This document shows, one piece after another, positions 1-12,700 of a stretch of 64,000 nt of DNA. The stretch spans positions 1,488,001 to 1,552,000 of the forward strand of contig NC_057377.1 in the NCBI RefSeq assembly GCF_016906535.1. Direction: 5' to 3'. This DNA is from Rhizoctonia solani. Taxonomy: Eukaryota > Basidiomycota > Agaricomycetes > Cantharellales > Ceratobasidiaceae. Every line of letters begins with the position of its first letter. The stretch's first letter is position 1. Under the pieces are notes generated by a model. It worked only from the letters and a program-made list of their open reading frames with translations, did no database searches and had not been told where the DNA came from. Position numbers and translations under genes: made by a program.

Positions 1-1033
1 GTACCCATAACCTAGTGCACTATCAGATTATATACCGTAAATCATACCGTAAGTCATAAAATCAAGGGGGAGAGGATTATACCGTGAAGCATAGACACAG
101 ATCGCATGGTTCCATATATAGCATCCAAGTCTAGACTTGTCGAGCGGGGGGGAGGGGGTTATTTGACAGCCGAGTTGCGAAGTTGATCCGGTACGCGGTA
201 ATGTGCTGTGTTGTACACTGTGCCATACGAGAGTGGGTGTAAGCGATCAGAGCCCGGGCCCTGGATGGATCGGTGAGAGTTGGATAGGGATTATAATTTT
301 TGGAGTCAATTTTAATAATTCGAGTCTGTCCATGTCGCAATTCGGTGCGCACAGGGCATAATTCCATACTGCATAAGCAAGAATCGTGATTACTCGAGTC
401 CTGCGCGCGTGCGTAGGGGCGGTTCGCGATCCATAAGCCAGACGGAATTAACAGGGAGGAAACCCGCGCGGGTGTAATTAGCTGAATGGATTGGGGTAAT
501 CTGGGAATCGTTGATTCGCGATGACATCCGCCTGGCATACATATCGCAAAATATCCGCCGCCGCCCTTGACATGCAAGTTATTCTCAGTCGAATTGCAAG
601 TGATATGCGGTTTAGGTTTTGAGTTCGAGTGGGATGAGATTTGTGTATTCTTCTGGGATGTATTTGAGATAAATGGGACAGTATCTGAGTCGTCAGCTCG
701 TAGTGGATCCAGCCCTTGATGCTCAGGACGTGTGAAATGGCGCATGGTATTTGGGCATCGGACGGGGTCCTGGCGACGTGACAAAAATAAACCGGGCGGG
801 TGAAAATAGCACGATGGGGTATATCGGGAAGGATTGTGACTGGACGGGCCGGGTGTATTTGGGGGTGTGTATTGGGAATAAGGGGATGGGAGGTGTTCTG
901 AATGAGTGGGAGGGTCCGATCAGGTGATCCGAGGGGTGACTGGGGTCCGTCCGGAAGCAAAGTGACTAGCCAGGAATAGGATCGAATGTAAAATCCCCCC
1001 TCTCGGCGACGACTTGGCACGGTTTTCGTGTAA
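1..1033. other. Upstream stretch without a supported gene
   Basis: No reading frame here has a recognisable domain or a convincing exon chain. The open frames on the minus strand are low-complexity and overlap each other. The part just before 1034 is the likely promoter and 5' leader of the membrane-protein gene that follows. Confidence 0.5.
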
Positions 1034-3642
1034 ATGCCTGGACGCCATCCCTGCGAGCGTGGCCGATGGTGTTCGTGCCACCGAGCTGGGCCATCGACCA
1101 TACCGACACCGCCATTGCCATCTGCGACCAAGAAGAAGAAGAAGTACACCCTGTTGGCCACTACCGCATCGCTTGTGTGTCCCGTGCTGGGTGCACCGAC
1201 GCCTCAGCCAACCACCCACTTGCCCTTTCTCTATCCAACCCTCGACAAGCGGGTTACCGATGCCGGACAAGCCCCAGATGACCCATCGGAGGGCTTCCAG
1301 CAACAGCACATCCAGCTTGCTGATCTCATACGTGCCGGCCTGCCCTACAAGTTTGTCTATGACTCCGCTGCCGACACTACATCCAACAAGGTCGAGGACA
1401 TTGCCCTCACCGACTCGTCCGGTGCATGGGTCATCGACAACTCATGGTCTCTGCATGGACGCAGGTTTGGTCCCGTGCGTTTTCATTATCCGCCCGTGAT
1501 GACGAGCCATGTTGATCCCCTCTTGTTTCCAGCTCTATGCCACTGCCACTGCCACCGCCGGAATCACAGACGACCCGCTCCCCACTCCCACAGAATCCGT
1601 CCCCCCAGCATCCACCCCTACCGCAACAACCACCCCACCCCCCACCATACTCGCCATTCAGTCTTCCCTCCCGACTGGCTGGTACGCATCCCAGTACGAA
1701 CGCTCCGGCATGTACGCCATCCCCCTCATTGTGTCCTTTGCCCTCGTCATTGCCCTCATGATCGGAAGTCTTATTGGAGCCTTGGTTATTCGGAGGGATA
1801 GGAGCCGAAGTAGGCGGCGTAAAAAGGGAATCATTCGGGGAGACAACGACGCCGACTCGGCTCGTGAAAAAGTCGCACAGAGTAGTTTGGTATCCCGTGT
1901 CGGCCGCGCCCTTCAACTCCGCAATCAACCCCCAGAGGAGGAAGAACAACAACAGGAACCATCCGACCCCCAGACTGAGCTCCAACAGCGCATCAAAACT
2001 TGGGCCCGACGCAATGCTACCTGGAGAGCCCAGGCCCGCATCGGCGTGCGAAGACGGATGGGACGTGGACGCAAGCGTGAGTGTTTATTTTTACTCCATT
2101 TTTCCCGGTCTTAATCCACGTTTTGTGACGTTGATTTCTTCTTATCGTTCATTCCCCTTCATTCTCCTGTCCCGCTTAACTTATACTTCTCTCCTATTAA
2201 TAGGCTATCAAGCCGATAGCGGTCCGGACACACCCATGGGGGGAGCTATTCAGGAAGAGCCAGAACCTGACGAGGAAGGCCCGGCCAGCACGAGGGCGAC
2301 TTCGCCTGTTGCCATCCTTCCGTCCCGTGCTTCATCACCCACCGCACCCGACTCACAACCTCCTACATCATCACCCCAAGTCCCCGCACCAAACTATGCT
2401 TCCCCAACTGTTCCCAATTACCCTTCGCCGACCGTTCCGACGTATTCACCACCACCTACTGCCGGCCCATCCACGTCACCCCTCGCTCGAATCGAAGCTC
2501 ACCCGGATGCCACACCCTCTGACGAACCAGCCTATGATGGACCAGGCTCGGGAGAAGGTCTTCCGCCTGCGTACAGAGGTGCTCCTTCTCAAGTCGCACG
2601 TGGTAAACGACCGGCCCACTCGGCCTCTCCCCCGCCATCCATCCACGAACCCGATTCCCAACCCCAAACGACTCAGGAAGAACAGAGAGTATGGACCGCG
2701 CTCGATGCCTATGTGTCTAACCGGGGAAACACCCAACAAGAGGGCATCACGGCCCACGTAGCGACCGACGACAAGCGTGTGCTCGAACGCCTCCGTTCGA
2801 TGAGAGGTGTACCCGAGGAGGAGGGAGACGCAAGGGAGGAGGTACAGGCACCGAGAGAGGAGGACGTGTTTGGCTCGAGCTCGGGTCCTTCGACGCCCGG
2901 TGGGTCCCTGCCGACTTTGTCGACCGCAACCTCCACTTCGGCTGCAGTGAGTAGGAACGGAGTGGCACCCATGACATCCATGGCCATCAACGAACCGGCA
3001 TCCACAAACCCGAACGCTCCGGCTCTTCCCCTTCCGCCGACGAAAACTGGAACAGGCCCGGTGGCGCGGTACGACGAAGCGGATTTGTGTCTGCCGAGGT
3101 ATTTGGATGGACCGGAAGGAATGCACGGTGGCGGTGGTACGGGATTGGGAATTGTGCCGGGCGGGCTGGGGGCGGCGGGAATGATGCCGAGTGTGCCGAC
3201 GGGGGACACCATGGGGATTGGAATGGGAATGGGAATGGCAGGGTTGGTGCCAAGTGCGCCACCGTGTGACGAGGAGACTGTGCCGAGCGCACCAGCTTTG
3301 GAACACGACTCGCCCGTGCCGAGCGCGCCGAGTTTGGAGGATGAAGGGCTGGAAGATGGCGAACGAAAGACGGCACCGGCTCCGAACGTACCGTCTGCTC
3401 CACCCCTAGACGACGATCCCGGTCCTTCTGCGCCACTAGACGACCGCTCTTCTCGGTCTATCTCTTTTGCGCCACCATCTATCCCTTCTGCACTGCTGGT
3501 TGCTTCTGCGCCTGTGTTGCACGACGACGCTCCATCCCTAGACGGCAACAAGCTACCCCACCCACGTTCGACCCTGTCTCATCCCGAGTTGACAAGGAAC
3601 GGGTCGTCTGCTCCGTTGTTCAACAACGGCGAAGAGCGATGA
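1034..3642 (+). CDS. Single-pass membrane protein with PPxY and PSAP motifs (hypothetical adaptor)
   Basis: The protein is about 807 residues in three exons: 1034-1474, 1533-2076 and 2204-3642, with phases that fit exactly. Residues about 1-207 form a lumenal or extracellular region with a Thr/Pro-rich stretch before the membrane. One transmembrane helix lies at about 208-233 and is followed by a strongly basic RRDRSRSRRRKK stop-transfer segment, so the remaining 570 or so residues should be cytosolic. This tail is disordered and rich in Pro, Ser and acidic residues. It contains PPAY at about 449-452 and five PSAP tetrapeptides at about 678-739. PPxY motifs bind WW domains of Rsp5/Nedd4 ligases and P(S/T)AP motifs bind the ESCRT-I subunit Vps23/TSG101, so a role in ubiquitin and ESCRT sorting is inferred. 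The start codon is uncertain: a hydrophobic, signal-like stretch follows a run of five Lys residues about 40 residues in. Confidence 0.75.
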
Positions 3643-5763
3643 TCCCGGCCGAGTTTCACCTGGTCGCCTTCACCTGATTGACGTTGAAAGAGCTCCGATT
3701 TTCGTTTGGTATTTGGGTTTATGGTCCTATGTTTCCTTATCCATCTCGACTTGTTTCCGCAATTTTTTTTGTTTTACCTTGCATGTCATTACTTTTCCTG
3801 CTCTGTCGCACATCCCCCCACCTCTTCGATACGCACCTGCCCTTTTTCCTCCTATCCGTACCTGCCCCTTTCCACAACCCTTTTCCCACTTATCTGCATT
3901 GAATCCACTCTGCTGCACTCGACCGATATATCTCAGGATGTACTTTTTATTCTGCTCTGCTCCCTTGACTTATTCTCGTATGATGTATGTCGTCTCTTGC
4001 TCTTTTTTTTGTTATCCACATCATGGTTGTAATACAATCCCACCAGTAAATTTTTTTTTACTCCTTGTGTGATCGCCGCCCACATGCAATATACGTCTGA
4101 ATTTGTCAATTCAGTTCAATATATATTTAGACTTGATATATCTATATATACGTACATGACTTTCCAGGACGGTGCAATTGGGTCTTGCTTATATGACGTC
4201 ATTGGAGCATCACGTTGTCTGGCCCCCCTTTCCCTAGGCCTTCCCGCGCTTTGCGTACGTGCTGACATTAGGCTGAACAAGAGTTGAGTGGATGTCGTTA
4301 TGGGTTGTGGTAATGCGACCTTGGCCTCGCAATCATGCCATATGATCCAAAGAAAAAAGTTGACGTTCCATTGTTCATCGATCGGTAAAGCTATGCCCCA
4401 TGCAGTAAATAGTCTGACTGCGGTCGCTTGCAATTATGATGAGTATACGTTCAGTTTCAGGAAGTACCGTGTACATGTTCAGTTTAGGAAAGTGGTGGGG
4501 GTGGGGTGAGTCCATTTCGATTCGGGGAAAGACCTTTTCGGGGGAGAGGACGGGGAAAATAAAGTACACTCGGATCGAGAACCGACGGACCAATCACTCT
4601 GCTTTGGTTCTATTACTCATGTGCCTGTTTATACCAGTATATCTCCGAGGAGGGAAAACGTGGTGGTGATATGATGTGATGTGGTGGGTATATGCTGGGC
4701 TTGGTTCGGAGATTGGGTTTCTTGATGTGTCGTTGTTCTGTATGTGGAGAAACTTCTTATCTTTAAAGTCTTGAGTTTTTGGGTTTTTGGAGTGGGGTGG
4801 GGGTGGGGTCACGGTTATGATCATGATCATGATACCAGTGCACGACTCGGACTCGGACCTCGAAGCCACAGTAATTACGCGATATGAATTTCGCCCGTGT
4901 TTTGCTCATTATCATGCGTCATCATAGTACATTATAAAGCCCCACACGCAACCACTCATAGTCCATTTCATCGAATTGGACAATTCGAGGAGGGGGGAGC
5001 TTGAACTTTAGCGCGTAGTAGGTATTTGGGTTGTGTGCCGAGCCGGGCCTTGCAACTCATGATGGTTTCGTTGGTCATATCGTAACCGGTTTGATCAATG
5101 GGGGGTGGGGGTGGGGGGTGAGATGTACGATAAGGGAAAAGGCTCAGTGTTCCTCCGTTCCCTTCTTACCTCCCCCATCCTATCAGGTGATGTGGTTATT
5201 GATGCAGAGGAACGGCCGAGGCTTAGGAGTAGGAGAAGAGAAAGGGGTTCTAAAATGAGACATGGTTATTCCCGAAGCCAAGCAATTCGGTTATAGTAGT
5301 AATATCGAATAGGGAACTGGGGGGAGGCGTATCCATATTATGTCTGTCAGTTTCTCGGGTGGTTTAGGAGCTCGAGACGCAGTCACAAGAGACCGCATGA
5401 CGTGCGCTTCGTGGATAGAACGCATATATTCCGGGGCAGATGTCAGTTCTGAGAGAAGAGGGGAGGAGGGGGGGTGATAAGAAGATGGGCGGTACAGTCA
5501 TGGAGACCGAGGTAGGAATGTCTCACGACTCTTGCTAGCCGATATTGGCATGTAGGAGGCCCCCAGACTCTCTCAAAGTCCACACGGTTGTTTTGTAATG
5601 AGGTGTATGTATGTGTGTATGTGAGGGGGTGGTTCTTCTTGGGCTGTGATTTAGAATACATGGACTGCTCTGAGTGGTCGAGTTGTTTTTACAACAGATG
5701 AGTAGCGAGATGAATGATTTGAGGGGTGGTGAAATAAATATGCAAATGCTTTTTTTTAATTAC
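3643..5763. other. Intergenic, no gene seen
   Basis: This 2.1-kb stretch follows one gene and precedes the convergent 3' end of EF-Ts. It begins with T-rich sequence suited to a 3' untranslated region. Positions 4817-4830 hold a perfect 14-nt palindrome, ATGATCATGATCAT. Several G-rich runs lie near 4490-4510, 4790-4810 and 5098-5120. I see no exon chain or RNA gene. Confidence 0.5.
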
Positions 5764-6909
5764 TCAGCTCGACAACCTCCGAACTTCCTCTGCAAATCCT
5801 CCTTCGGGCTCTTGTTTCTCAATACCCTCTCCAGCTGTCCACTTGACAAACTCGATTACTTCCACTCCCTCGTTGTCTTGTCCACCCGATGCCAAGCCCT
5901 TCTCGCGAGCCCACGAATTCAGTGCGGTCCGGACTGATTCGTCCGTTCCGCCACCTGGCTGCATCATGAATGGCTGTTCGTAAAGCGCCGTCGAAGAAGC
6001 GTCTCCTCCGGTTTGCGAAAGGCTTGCATCGCCAACTCGGTCTGCGCCCAACCCAACGATTTGCCTCGCCAGTGCTCTGGCCAATGCTCGTGTGTCTGCA
6101 TCTCTCGTTGTGATGAATTTGGGCAAACGGTTGGATTTGAGAGCTAGCGCTACGAGTGCTCCAATTTTGCCTGTTTGGGATTGGTTCCCTGAGAGGTGGA
6201 GGTAAGAGCCCGCCCGGAGGCCGATATTGGAGCTAGGAGGGAGAGCAGGGCCGACGAATGAACATGCGCGACGAAGTGAGATCTTTTCTCCGAGTTTGGA
6301 GGTCGCATCTTGAATGGCCGATGAAATGGTAGTCGAAGGGTCGGGAGGAACGGCAGAATCAGTGGGCGCACGGACAAGGGGTGCATCCGCAAGGACTTCT
6401 ATCGGAAAGGGAGAGATGAGCCCCGGTTTAGACAGTGCTTGAGATTCAGAGGGCGTTTCAGCCAGATAGGCGGTTGTATGTGCGATATCGGCGACGAGCT
6501 TGGAGAAGATCTCGTTTCGGGCGACGAAATCGGTTTCGCAGTTGACTTCGACCATCGCCGCTCGTACGGGTGTGATTAGATCAGAGCTTCCAGATTGAGA
6601 TCCACCGTCGGCTAGAACAAAGATGCCGACAAGGCCGTCGTTTGCGATTCGACTCGCGACCTTGGCAGCTTTCTTGGCGCCGCTGGTGATGTTATCCTTT
6701 TCGAGCCATTCAAGAGCTGAGTTTAGATCATTGTTCGTGGCAAGCAAGGCTTCTTTGGCCTTTGTAAATGAAGTCTGGTTGTCTGTTATTTTTCGGATTT
6801 CCGCAATGAGTTTGATAGAGGCTTTTAGTTCGGCATTCAGTGCTCGAGAAGTGTGAAATGGAGCAGAGCCTATAGCTGAACGAAGGGCATTTCTCGATAT
6901 ACAGAACAT
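5764..6909 (-). CDS. TSFM: Mitochondrial elongation factor Ts
   Basis: EF-Ts is the nucleotide exchange factor that regenerates EF-Tu-GTP during mitochondrial translation. This is a single-exon gene of 381 residues. The chosen Met (6909) begins a basic, Ser/Arg-rich leader of about 25 residues typical of a mitochondrial presequence. The frame is open further upstream, but that extension is unlike the family and runs into the neighbouring gene. An N-terminal UBA-like segment (KLIAEIRKITD, followed by a LEWLEKD block) precedes the diagnostic core VNCETDFVARNE at about residues 120-135. A dimerisation and core domain follows. The start lies 240 bp from the start of NAF1 on the other strand, so the two genes share a bidirectional promoter. 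Confidence 0.93.
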   Translation of the reverse strand: MFCISRNALRSAIGSAPFHTSRALNAELKASIKLIAEIRKITDNQTSFTKAKEALLATNNDLNSALEWLEKDNITSGAKKAAKVASRIANDGLVGIFVLADGGSQSGSSDLITPVRAAMVEVNCETDFVARNEIFSKLVADIAHTTAYLAETPSESQALSKPGLISPFPIEVLADAPLVRAPTDSAVPPDPSTTISSAIQDATSKLGEKISLRRACSFVGPALPPSSNIGLRAGSYLHLSGNQSQTGKIGALVALALKSNRLPKFITTRDADTRALARALARQIVGLGADRVGDASLSQTGGDASSTALYEQPFMMQPGGGTDESVRTALNSWAREKGLASGGQDNEGVEVIEFVKWTAGEGIEKQEPEGGFAEEVRRLSS

Positions 6910-7149
6910 AATTAGACTAGCAGATTTATTCTCAAGACAATTAACCTCTAAAGTGCCCCAGTAAATAATATAACTAGATGTCAATGCAAGAAAGGCCTCA
7001 GTCTGATTGGGGCAGTATGAGCTCAGCTGCAAGAAAGTTTGTAAGATTAAATTTGAAATCCGATCGACCACGACAAGCATTGGTAAACAAAATTTGGACC
7101 TGGAACTGGGCCACACTCGGCACTGGCAATCCTTGCAGAAACAACGGTT

Positions 7150-9042
7150 ATGGATGCAGGCACCCCCATTCAAGATGACTTGTTATTGATTATGCAGTCA
7201 TATGTCGACGTGCTACCACAACCGCCCCCTCCGGTAAAGGGAGAGCAACAACAATCTCCAACAAAGCCTGTTGCTGAACACGAGGATTCCGACGAAGACG
7301 AGGTTGAGCTGGCCATTCAATTGGAGCCCAGTGAAGAAGATGAAGGTGCTGGGAGCTCCAAGGGAATACAGTAAGCATATAAATAATTCATGCCTACTTG
7401 TTCGCCTTGACCTCCAGTTGAAAGGAATGACAACGCAGTGTCATCTATGGTGGCCAGGGTTGACCGAGACGACTCTGATTCGGACTCTGATTCATCGGAC
7501 TCGTCTTCAGATGTGGAGATGAGGGTCACGAAATACCCCGCGAAAAAACAATCCACTTTACAACAAGTACCAGGTGATTCGGATGCCGAAGACGATGAAG
7601 ACGGACCTTCCGGTTCGATTGCTCAGTACGCCGGGACCAAGAACGAGGTTTTATTGCCCGAAGTAAAAACTCCGGAACTCACTGTTGTGCCGCCGGAGGA
7701 CATCCTGGAATTAATAGGTGAAGTCATGACCATTATTGATAGCGTAGTGGTTGTCAAAGGGTATGCTTCGGGAGTTGACCGTGTCCTGGACACGGACAGC
7801 CTACTAGCCTTTGAGGACCGCAACGTTTTTGGCGTGGTAAGCCACTGCGATTCCCACGTTTCCAGCTTGTTCATTTGATTTTTAGGTTTTTGAGACGTTT
7901 GGGGCTGTGAAACAACCGCTTTACAGTGTCCGGTTTCCCTCCGCCTCGGCGATTAGTAAGAACATAGTCTGGGTTGGGAAACAGGTGTTCCACGTTCCGG
8001 CGCGATCGAATTTTGTGTTCACTCGTGAGATCGCACGTATCAAGGGCAGCGACGCTAGTAATCTGCACGATGAGGAAGTTGGCGAGGACCAACTAGACTT
8101 TTCAGACGATGAGGCCGAGGCCCAGTGGCGTCGCAACAGGTCCGCAAGATCCCCACTACCACATCCTGGAATTGCGTTCATTATGTATTTGACTAATTTT
8201 TCTCTCATACTTTCTAATATAGGAAAGAGGCAAAACGTGGCCAAGCTACATCCAGTGGCTCAACGGGCAATGCTGTGCATGATACCACTCCGAAACCACC
8301 AAAGCCCCAACTTCCCGGTTTGCTGCCATACCCGGCGGCAGATGATGGGGATGTTCCATATTCAGCACTCCCATACGACGATGTGCCGGATCCTCGACCC
8401 GCTCCGGCCGCGTATGATCCTTACTTTGAGCATGAGGGGGAAATACCACCGATGTCCACCGGTTCATTTGCCCAAGTGAAAACTGAGAGTGAGCCCGGTG
8501 GATCCCGTGGAAGAGGAAGAGCAAGAGATCAGGGGCGTCGAAGAGGTAGTCCCAACCAGAATCGGAATGAGCGTCGACCTGATGACCAAGGCCGGCCCAA
8601 ACGAGGTCGAGGGGGGAGAGGTCGAGGTCGAGGTGACCGTCGCCAGGGCCGTGGTGGCGGTGGTAATTTTTCCAATCAATACTCAAGAGAGTACTATCCT
8701 GACCCGTCATCCATGATGTATGCGATGGCAAACTCAGCGGAGCAGTACCCGTCTGCAACCCATGATGAAGGCTACAATCCCGTCAATGGGAGCAATGGAT
8801 ATTGGGATCCTAGCGCAATGCCACATATCAATCCTCGTTTCTTTTCTGGGGAGATGGGCGCAGATGCTAATGGGGGCTTTGGAATGCAGTGGCCTAACAA
8901 TCAAGGCTATGATTATGGGTATCAACAACCTGGATACGGGTATGGCGGGCACGATCTCGGGAACCAGAGTTATGGGCAACCTCCCTTCTGGACACAGGGT
9001 GAACATTCATACCCCCCAGGAAATTCTTCACACAAGCAATAA
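7150..9042 (+). CDS. NAF1: H/ACA ribonucleoprotein assembly factor NAF1
   Basis: Naf1 chaperones assembly of H/ACA snoRNPs in the nucleus and is later replaced by Gar1. Four exons (7150-7370, 7425-7836, 7886-8139, 8223-9042) join in phase to give 568 residues. An acidic Ser/Asp-rich N-terminal region leads into the Gar1/Naf1 beta-barrel domain. That domain runs from about VPPEDILELIGEVMTIID through LAFEDRNVFGVVFETFG to VWVGKQVFHVP, at about residues 150-260. The C-terminal half is low-complexity: an RGG/RGR-rich block near 8505-8660, then a Gly/Tyr/Gln/Asn-rich prion-like tail that suits RNA binding. Exon 2 needs the acceptor at 7423-7424 to keep frame; the closer-looking AG at 7416-7417 breaks it. 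The gene is transcribed divergently from EF-Ts. Confidence 0.92.
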
Positions 9043-9706
9043 CGTCTCAAGGACGATAGCATATCCATGTTTTGTAGTCGCGTTACCTATTTCCAATTAT
9101 ATCATGTTCCCGATCATTCAGCACGTTCGTTCATTACTCCCAAGTCCATGTGCACGGATTGAAAGGCGCACAAGGTCTGTGGATAAGCCTGTTAGGTGAA
9201 ACGAGTATTCCGGAGGCGATTGTCGGCTACACGTTATTCGTCCGGTATAGGCGAGTTTATTGACGCGTAATTAGTGGCGGAGTAAATGGGCCGGCTAGAT
9301 GTAGTGTGATCATCTAAAATATCCTTGAGTATAGAATTCATGCTCTCGTTAGCCATAGTTTATAGTGATATTGTCAGCAACATAAGTATTACCATCCAAC
9401 GAAGCCCAGTTTAGATATGAAATGCGCTCTAATGAATATAGCCAATCTCATGCATTGATTGCATTGTGCATAGATAGGCGATGAACGAGCATCATACAAC
9501 AATATTTAGAGCATACTCAAAGAGACAAACAGTCTTTCTTGTGTACTTCATCGCTCTAAGTCCATCGAGTTGTTCGCCCCAGTACATACGATTGCTCACC
9601 ATTCTCAAGTTCAAAGTCGTCCCACTGGAACGAAGCACAACGCCTTGAACGTTCAGTGACATTCCTTGTACTTACTCGTGATATCCAAAGATTCGCTGAT
9701 TAAGAC
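9043..9706. other. Intergenic, no gene seen
   Basis: This stretch holds the 3' flank of NAF1 and the upstream region of the NACHT-like gene. It is AT-rich with no coding signal, and nothing in it is recognisable. Confidence 0.5.
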
Positions 9707-12700
9707 ATGTCTCCAAAAAGTCTACCCTGGAATCTCAAGCGAGTTCGGAAACTCACAAAATCCACATGGCTCCGACTAGAAAAAATGCTGTTGAAATTAG
9801 AACACAGCGCCAAGTCTTTCCCTCCACTCTATGCCGCTGTTAGAGAAATCACTGCGTGCACAAGTAATATTAATGTATGTCATTATCCCGTTTAACCTTT
9901 GCTTACTTTCCCGGACTGAATATAATAAGGAAAGCGCCCAGCTCCTTGAGGAATGCAAGCAACAAGCAGAGGAGGTCGATGTATTAAAACAACTCGTCCG
10001 TGAGCTCCAAATCGATTCTGGGGCTGCTGAAGATGAACGCGATCGTATTTTAGGGTTAGTACTGAATGTCAAACTATTTTCTGGATCGTCGCTGAAAACT
10101 CAGTTAGACATATTGAAGAAGCTTTTGGGACAGACAAAAGGGATTTTCGTGGTAAAACATTGCAGATGTTTGAGTTGAAACGCCGCCGCCGATGTACCGA
10201 AACACAATTTCGCCAGCTACAAGTAAGCAGATATAGCATGCCTCGATAAGCACTCTAATATGCATTAAGTTAGGTGGAGGCGATTAAGATTCTTCGGAAA
10301 GATTTGCGCATGCAATCGCAGGTCAGTAAGGTATGATATCTGCTTAAATGTAGGTCGATACCAATTGTATCGTTAGATGTCCTTACTTCAACGTCTCTCT
10401 CCTGTGGAACGCGCACGGTATAACTCCAGTGACTTATCAGTACTCGAGCAACTAGGCCTTCTTGAAGAAGGACTCACAACCTTGCGCGAGGAACTAAATG
10501 ATTGGGCACACGACCAAGGCTCATCGAAGATTTACTGGGTGACTGGGGTAGATAAAACTAAGGTTGTATATGATCTGTGCAAACGCCTCGACAAGAGTGG
10601 GAAACTCGGTGCCAGCTTCTTTTGTTCTGCGAACTCCCCCTCTTGTGGGGATTGCAGGCGGATCGTTCCCACAATAGCGTACCAGCTTGCTCGAAACTCA
10701 TCCGAGTTTCGGTCATATATCTGCGACCTTCTTCAGAATGACCCGGACATTGGGACCCTCAACGTGGGGCAGCAGCTGAACGCTTTAATACCAGATTGGT
10801 CACACTTTGGCCCGACCGACGAGACAACCGTGGTTGTAATTGATGCCTTGGACGAATGTAAAAGCCGAAACGAAGTAGATCTGATAATCAAGGCACTATT
10901 GAGTCGGGACAAGCCTCTCCCGTTCAAAGTTCTAGTAACCAGTCGACATGTGCCAGCTCAATTGGACAAAGTGCTTGAGGGTGGTGGTCTGCCTCCCTCC
11001 CTTATACGATTGAATAACTGCTCGAGCCATTACCCCACGCAATCTGTTCAGAGACGGAGCACACAAACAGCAGGATGCGCCAGACTCACAACCCCTAAAA
11101 CACATGTTGATGCATTGTCCCAGGAACACACACATACTGAGCCTCCGGGAATGTCGGGCCAAACGACGTTAGAAAATATTTTAGTAAAAGCGGAAAGGAA
11201 TAGATCACAACAAGAAATGGACCTGACATCGGTGCGATCTGGCATAGTGGCCGAGAATTTTAGCTCCACTAGGTCCTTCGATCGATCAGTGGTTGGTTCG
11301 ATGACAAAGTCGTCTTTCTTTCAGCAACTCGGAATAATTGTCTCGCTTAACAAACACCTGCACAAGACATACCGCTTTCTCCGAACGCATGATAGGAAGC
11401 ACCCGGAAAGACCAAGACTACGCACTCAGGTTACTCTCAGTGGTTCACCGGATCGTCGACTCCCTTTTGTTTCACGCAAAGTACGCGAAGTGGTTTCAAA
11501 GTCTGAGAATCAAAACTACTGTGAACACATTGAAAGATGGAGAGAGATCATGCTTTCTGTAAGCTAAGTACAGCAGGAGCATATAGTCGGCGCTAACACA
11601 GTACAAAGAATCTACGGGCAATACCTCCCCGCTTTCCGGTGGCTGCGGACCAACCTAGGATTGTCGTGAATACAAAAGAAGTCAAAGTTATGATAAAGTC
11701 CCTGATACCAACTGGCAACTATACTCCAGGTGCACAGTTGCCATCCCCGGCTCTATCTGAACTGAACCTGTGCACATCCGTGCCGTTACCAACACAAGCG
11801 GCGCGAAGTCAAGGAAGGGAAATCGGAATATCACATGCACTATCAGGCTTTCAACCACTCGAGCATTGGTGCTACCTTGCGGTCGGCTTAATTTGTAGGT
11901 TGTCGGCTGATACTTGGACACGGAAGATATCCGCTGCATTCACTCCGGCGTTATCTCAAGCGAAAGTGCTCCGATTCCGATCCCCTCCGAGCAACAGCTA
12001 CGCTCCAAAAAACTTCCCTCTTGTCAACTATCGTATTTATATGGACACATATATACACATCAGCGATGAACCGACTATCAGAATTCTGTCACTTGATAAA
12101 GTGATATCTGATACGCATGCACATGTGGCAGACATTTCATCCAGCAATCCTACGGAGAACCATCCGTCAAGATCATACTATCCTAGCTCTGCTATCAGCT
12201 TCTCATGCAGAGTCAACGATGAGAGGGGCCACTCTGTCATGCCTTTGAGCATTCGCCAAACTGTGTTACTATCAGTTATTTATAATTCCAACATGCCTAT
12301 AGGCGAGCTTTGCCGGTTCATAAGTATCAGTTACAACTGGCCAAAGTCCACAGTGACTATCTTAGGCCCATTCGCAACCCGAGCACTGCTGCTTGAATTG
12401 ATGAGACACGGGAACAAATCTCAACTGGCTTATCTAGGGGCTAGGGTGGACTTCGATGCCAATATACTTTCTAGGTATTTCTCGGAACACTTCTATGCCT
12501 TGGCAAGGGCGACCGAAACCTTTCGTATCTCAATGGGTCGAGACTGTCATGAAAGTTCGCGTGTCGCTATAACTATGGACGCCGGGCTTCTGCTCTCACT
12601 GGAGCCGGGATCGACCACAAGTGGGTATCCTGGAACCGTCTTTCCTCCTTCTTCAGGCGACCCCAGTGGTGTACCAAAATTCGACAACAAGGTTGATAAT

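Noticed and set aside
131..1309. Long minus-strand open frames before the first gene
   Set aside because: They overlap each other in different frames, have low-complexity composition, no domains and no supporting splice chain.
2476..3551. Minus-strand frames of 276 and 280 codons opposite the membrane-protein tail
   Set aside because: They mirror the Ser/Pro-rich coding exon on the plus strand; the plus strand has a coherent three-exon gene with a transmembrane helix and repeated motifs.
4817..4830. 14-nt perfect palindrome ATGATCATGATCAT
   Set aside because: It is short, built from a simple repeat, and lies in a large intergenic region with no gene start nearby, so it gives no evidence of a binding site.
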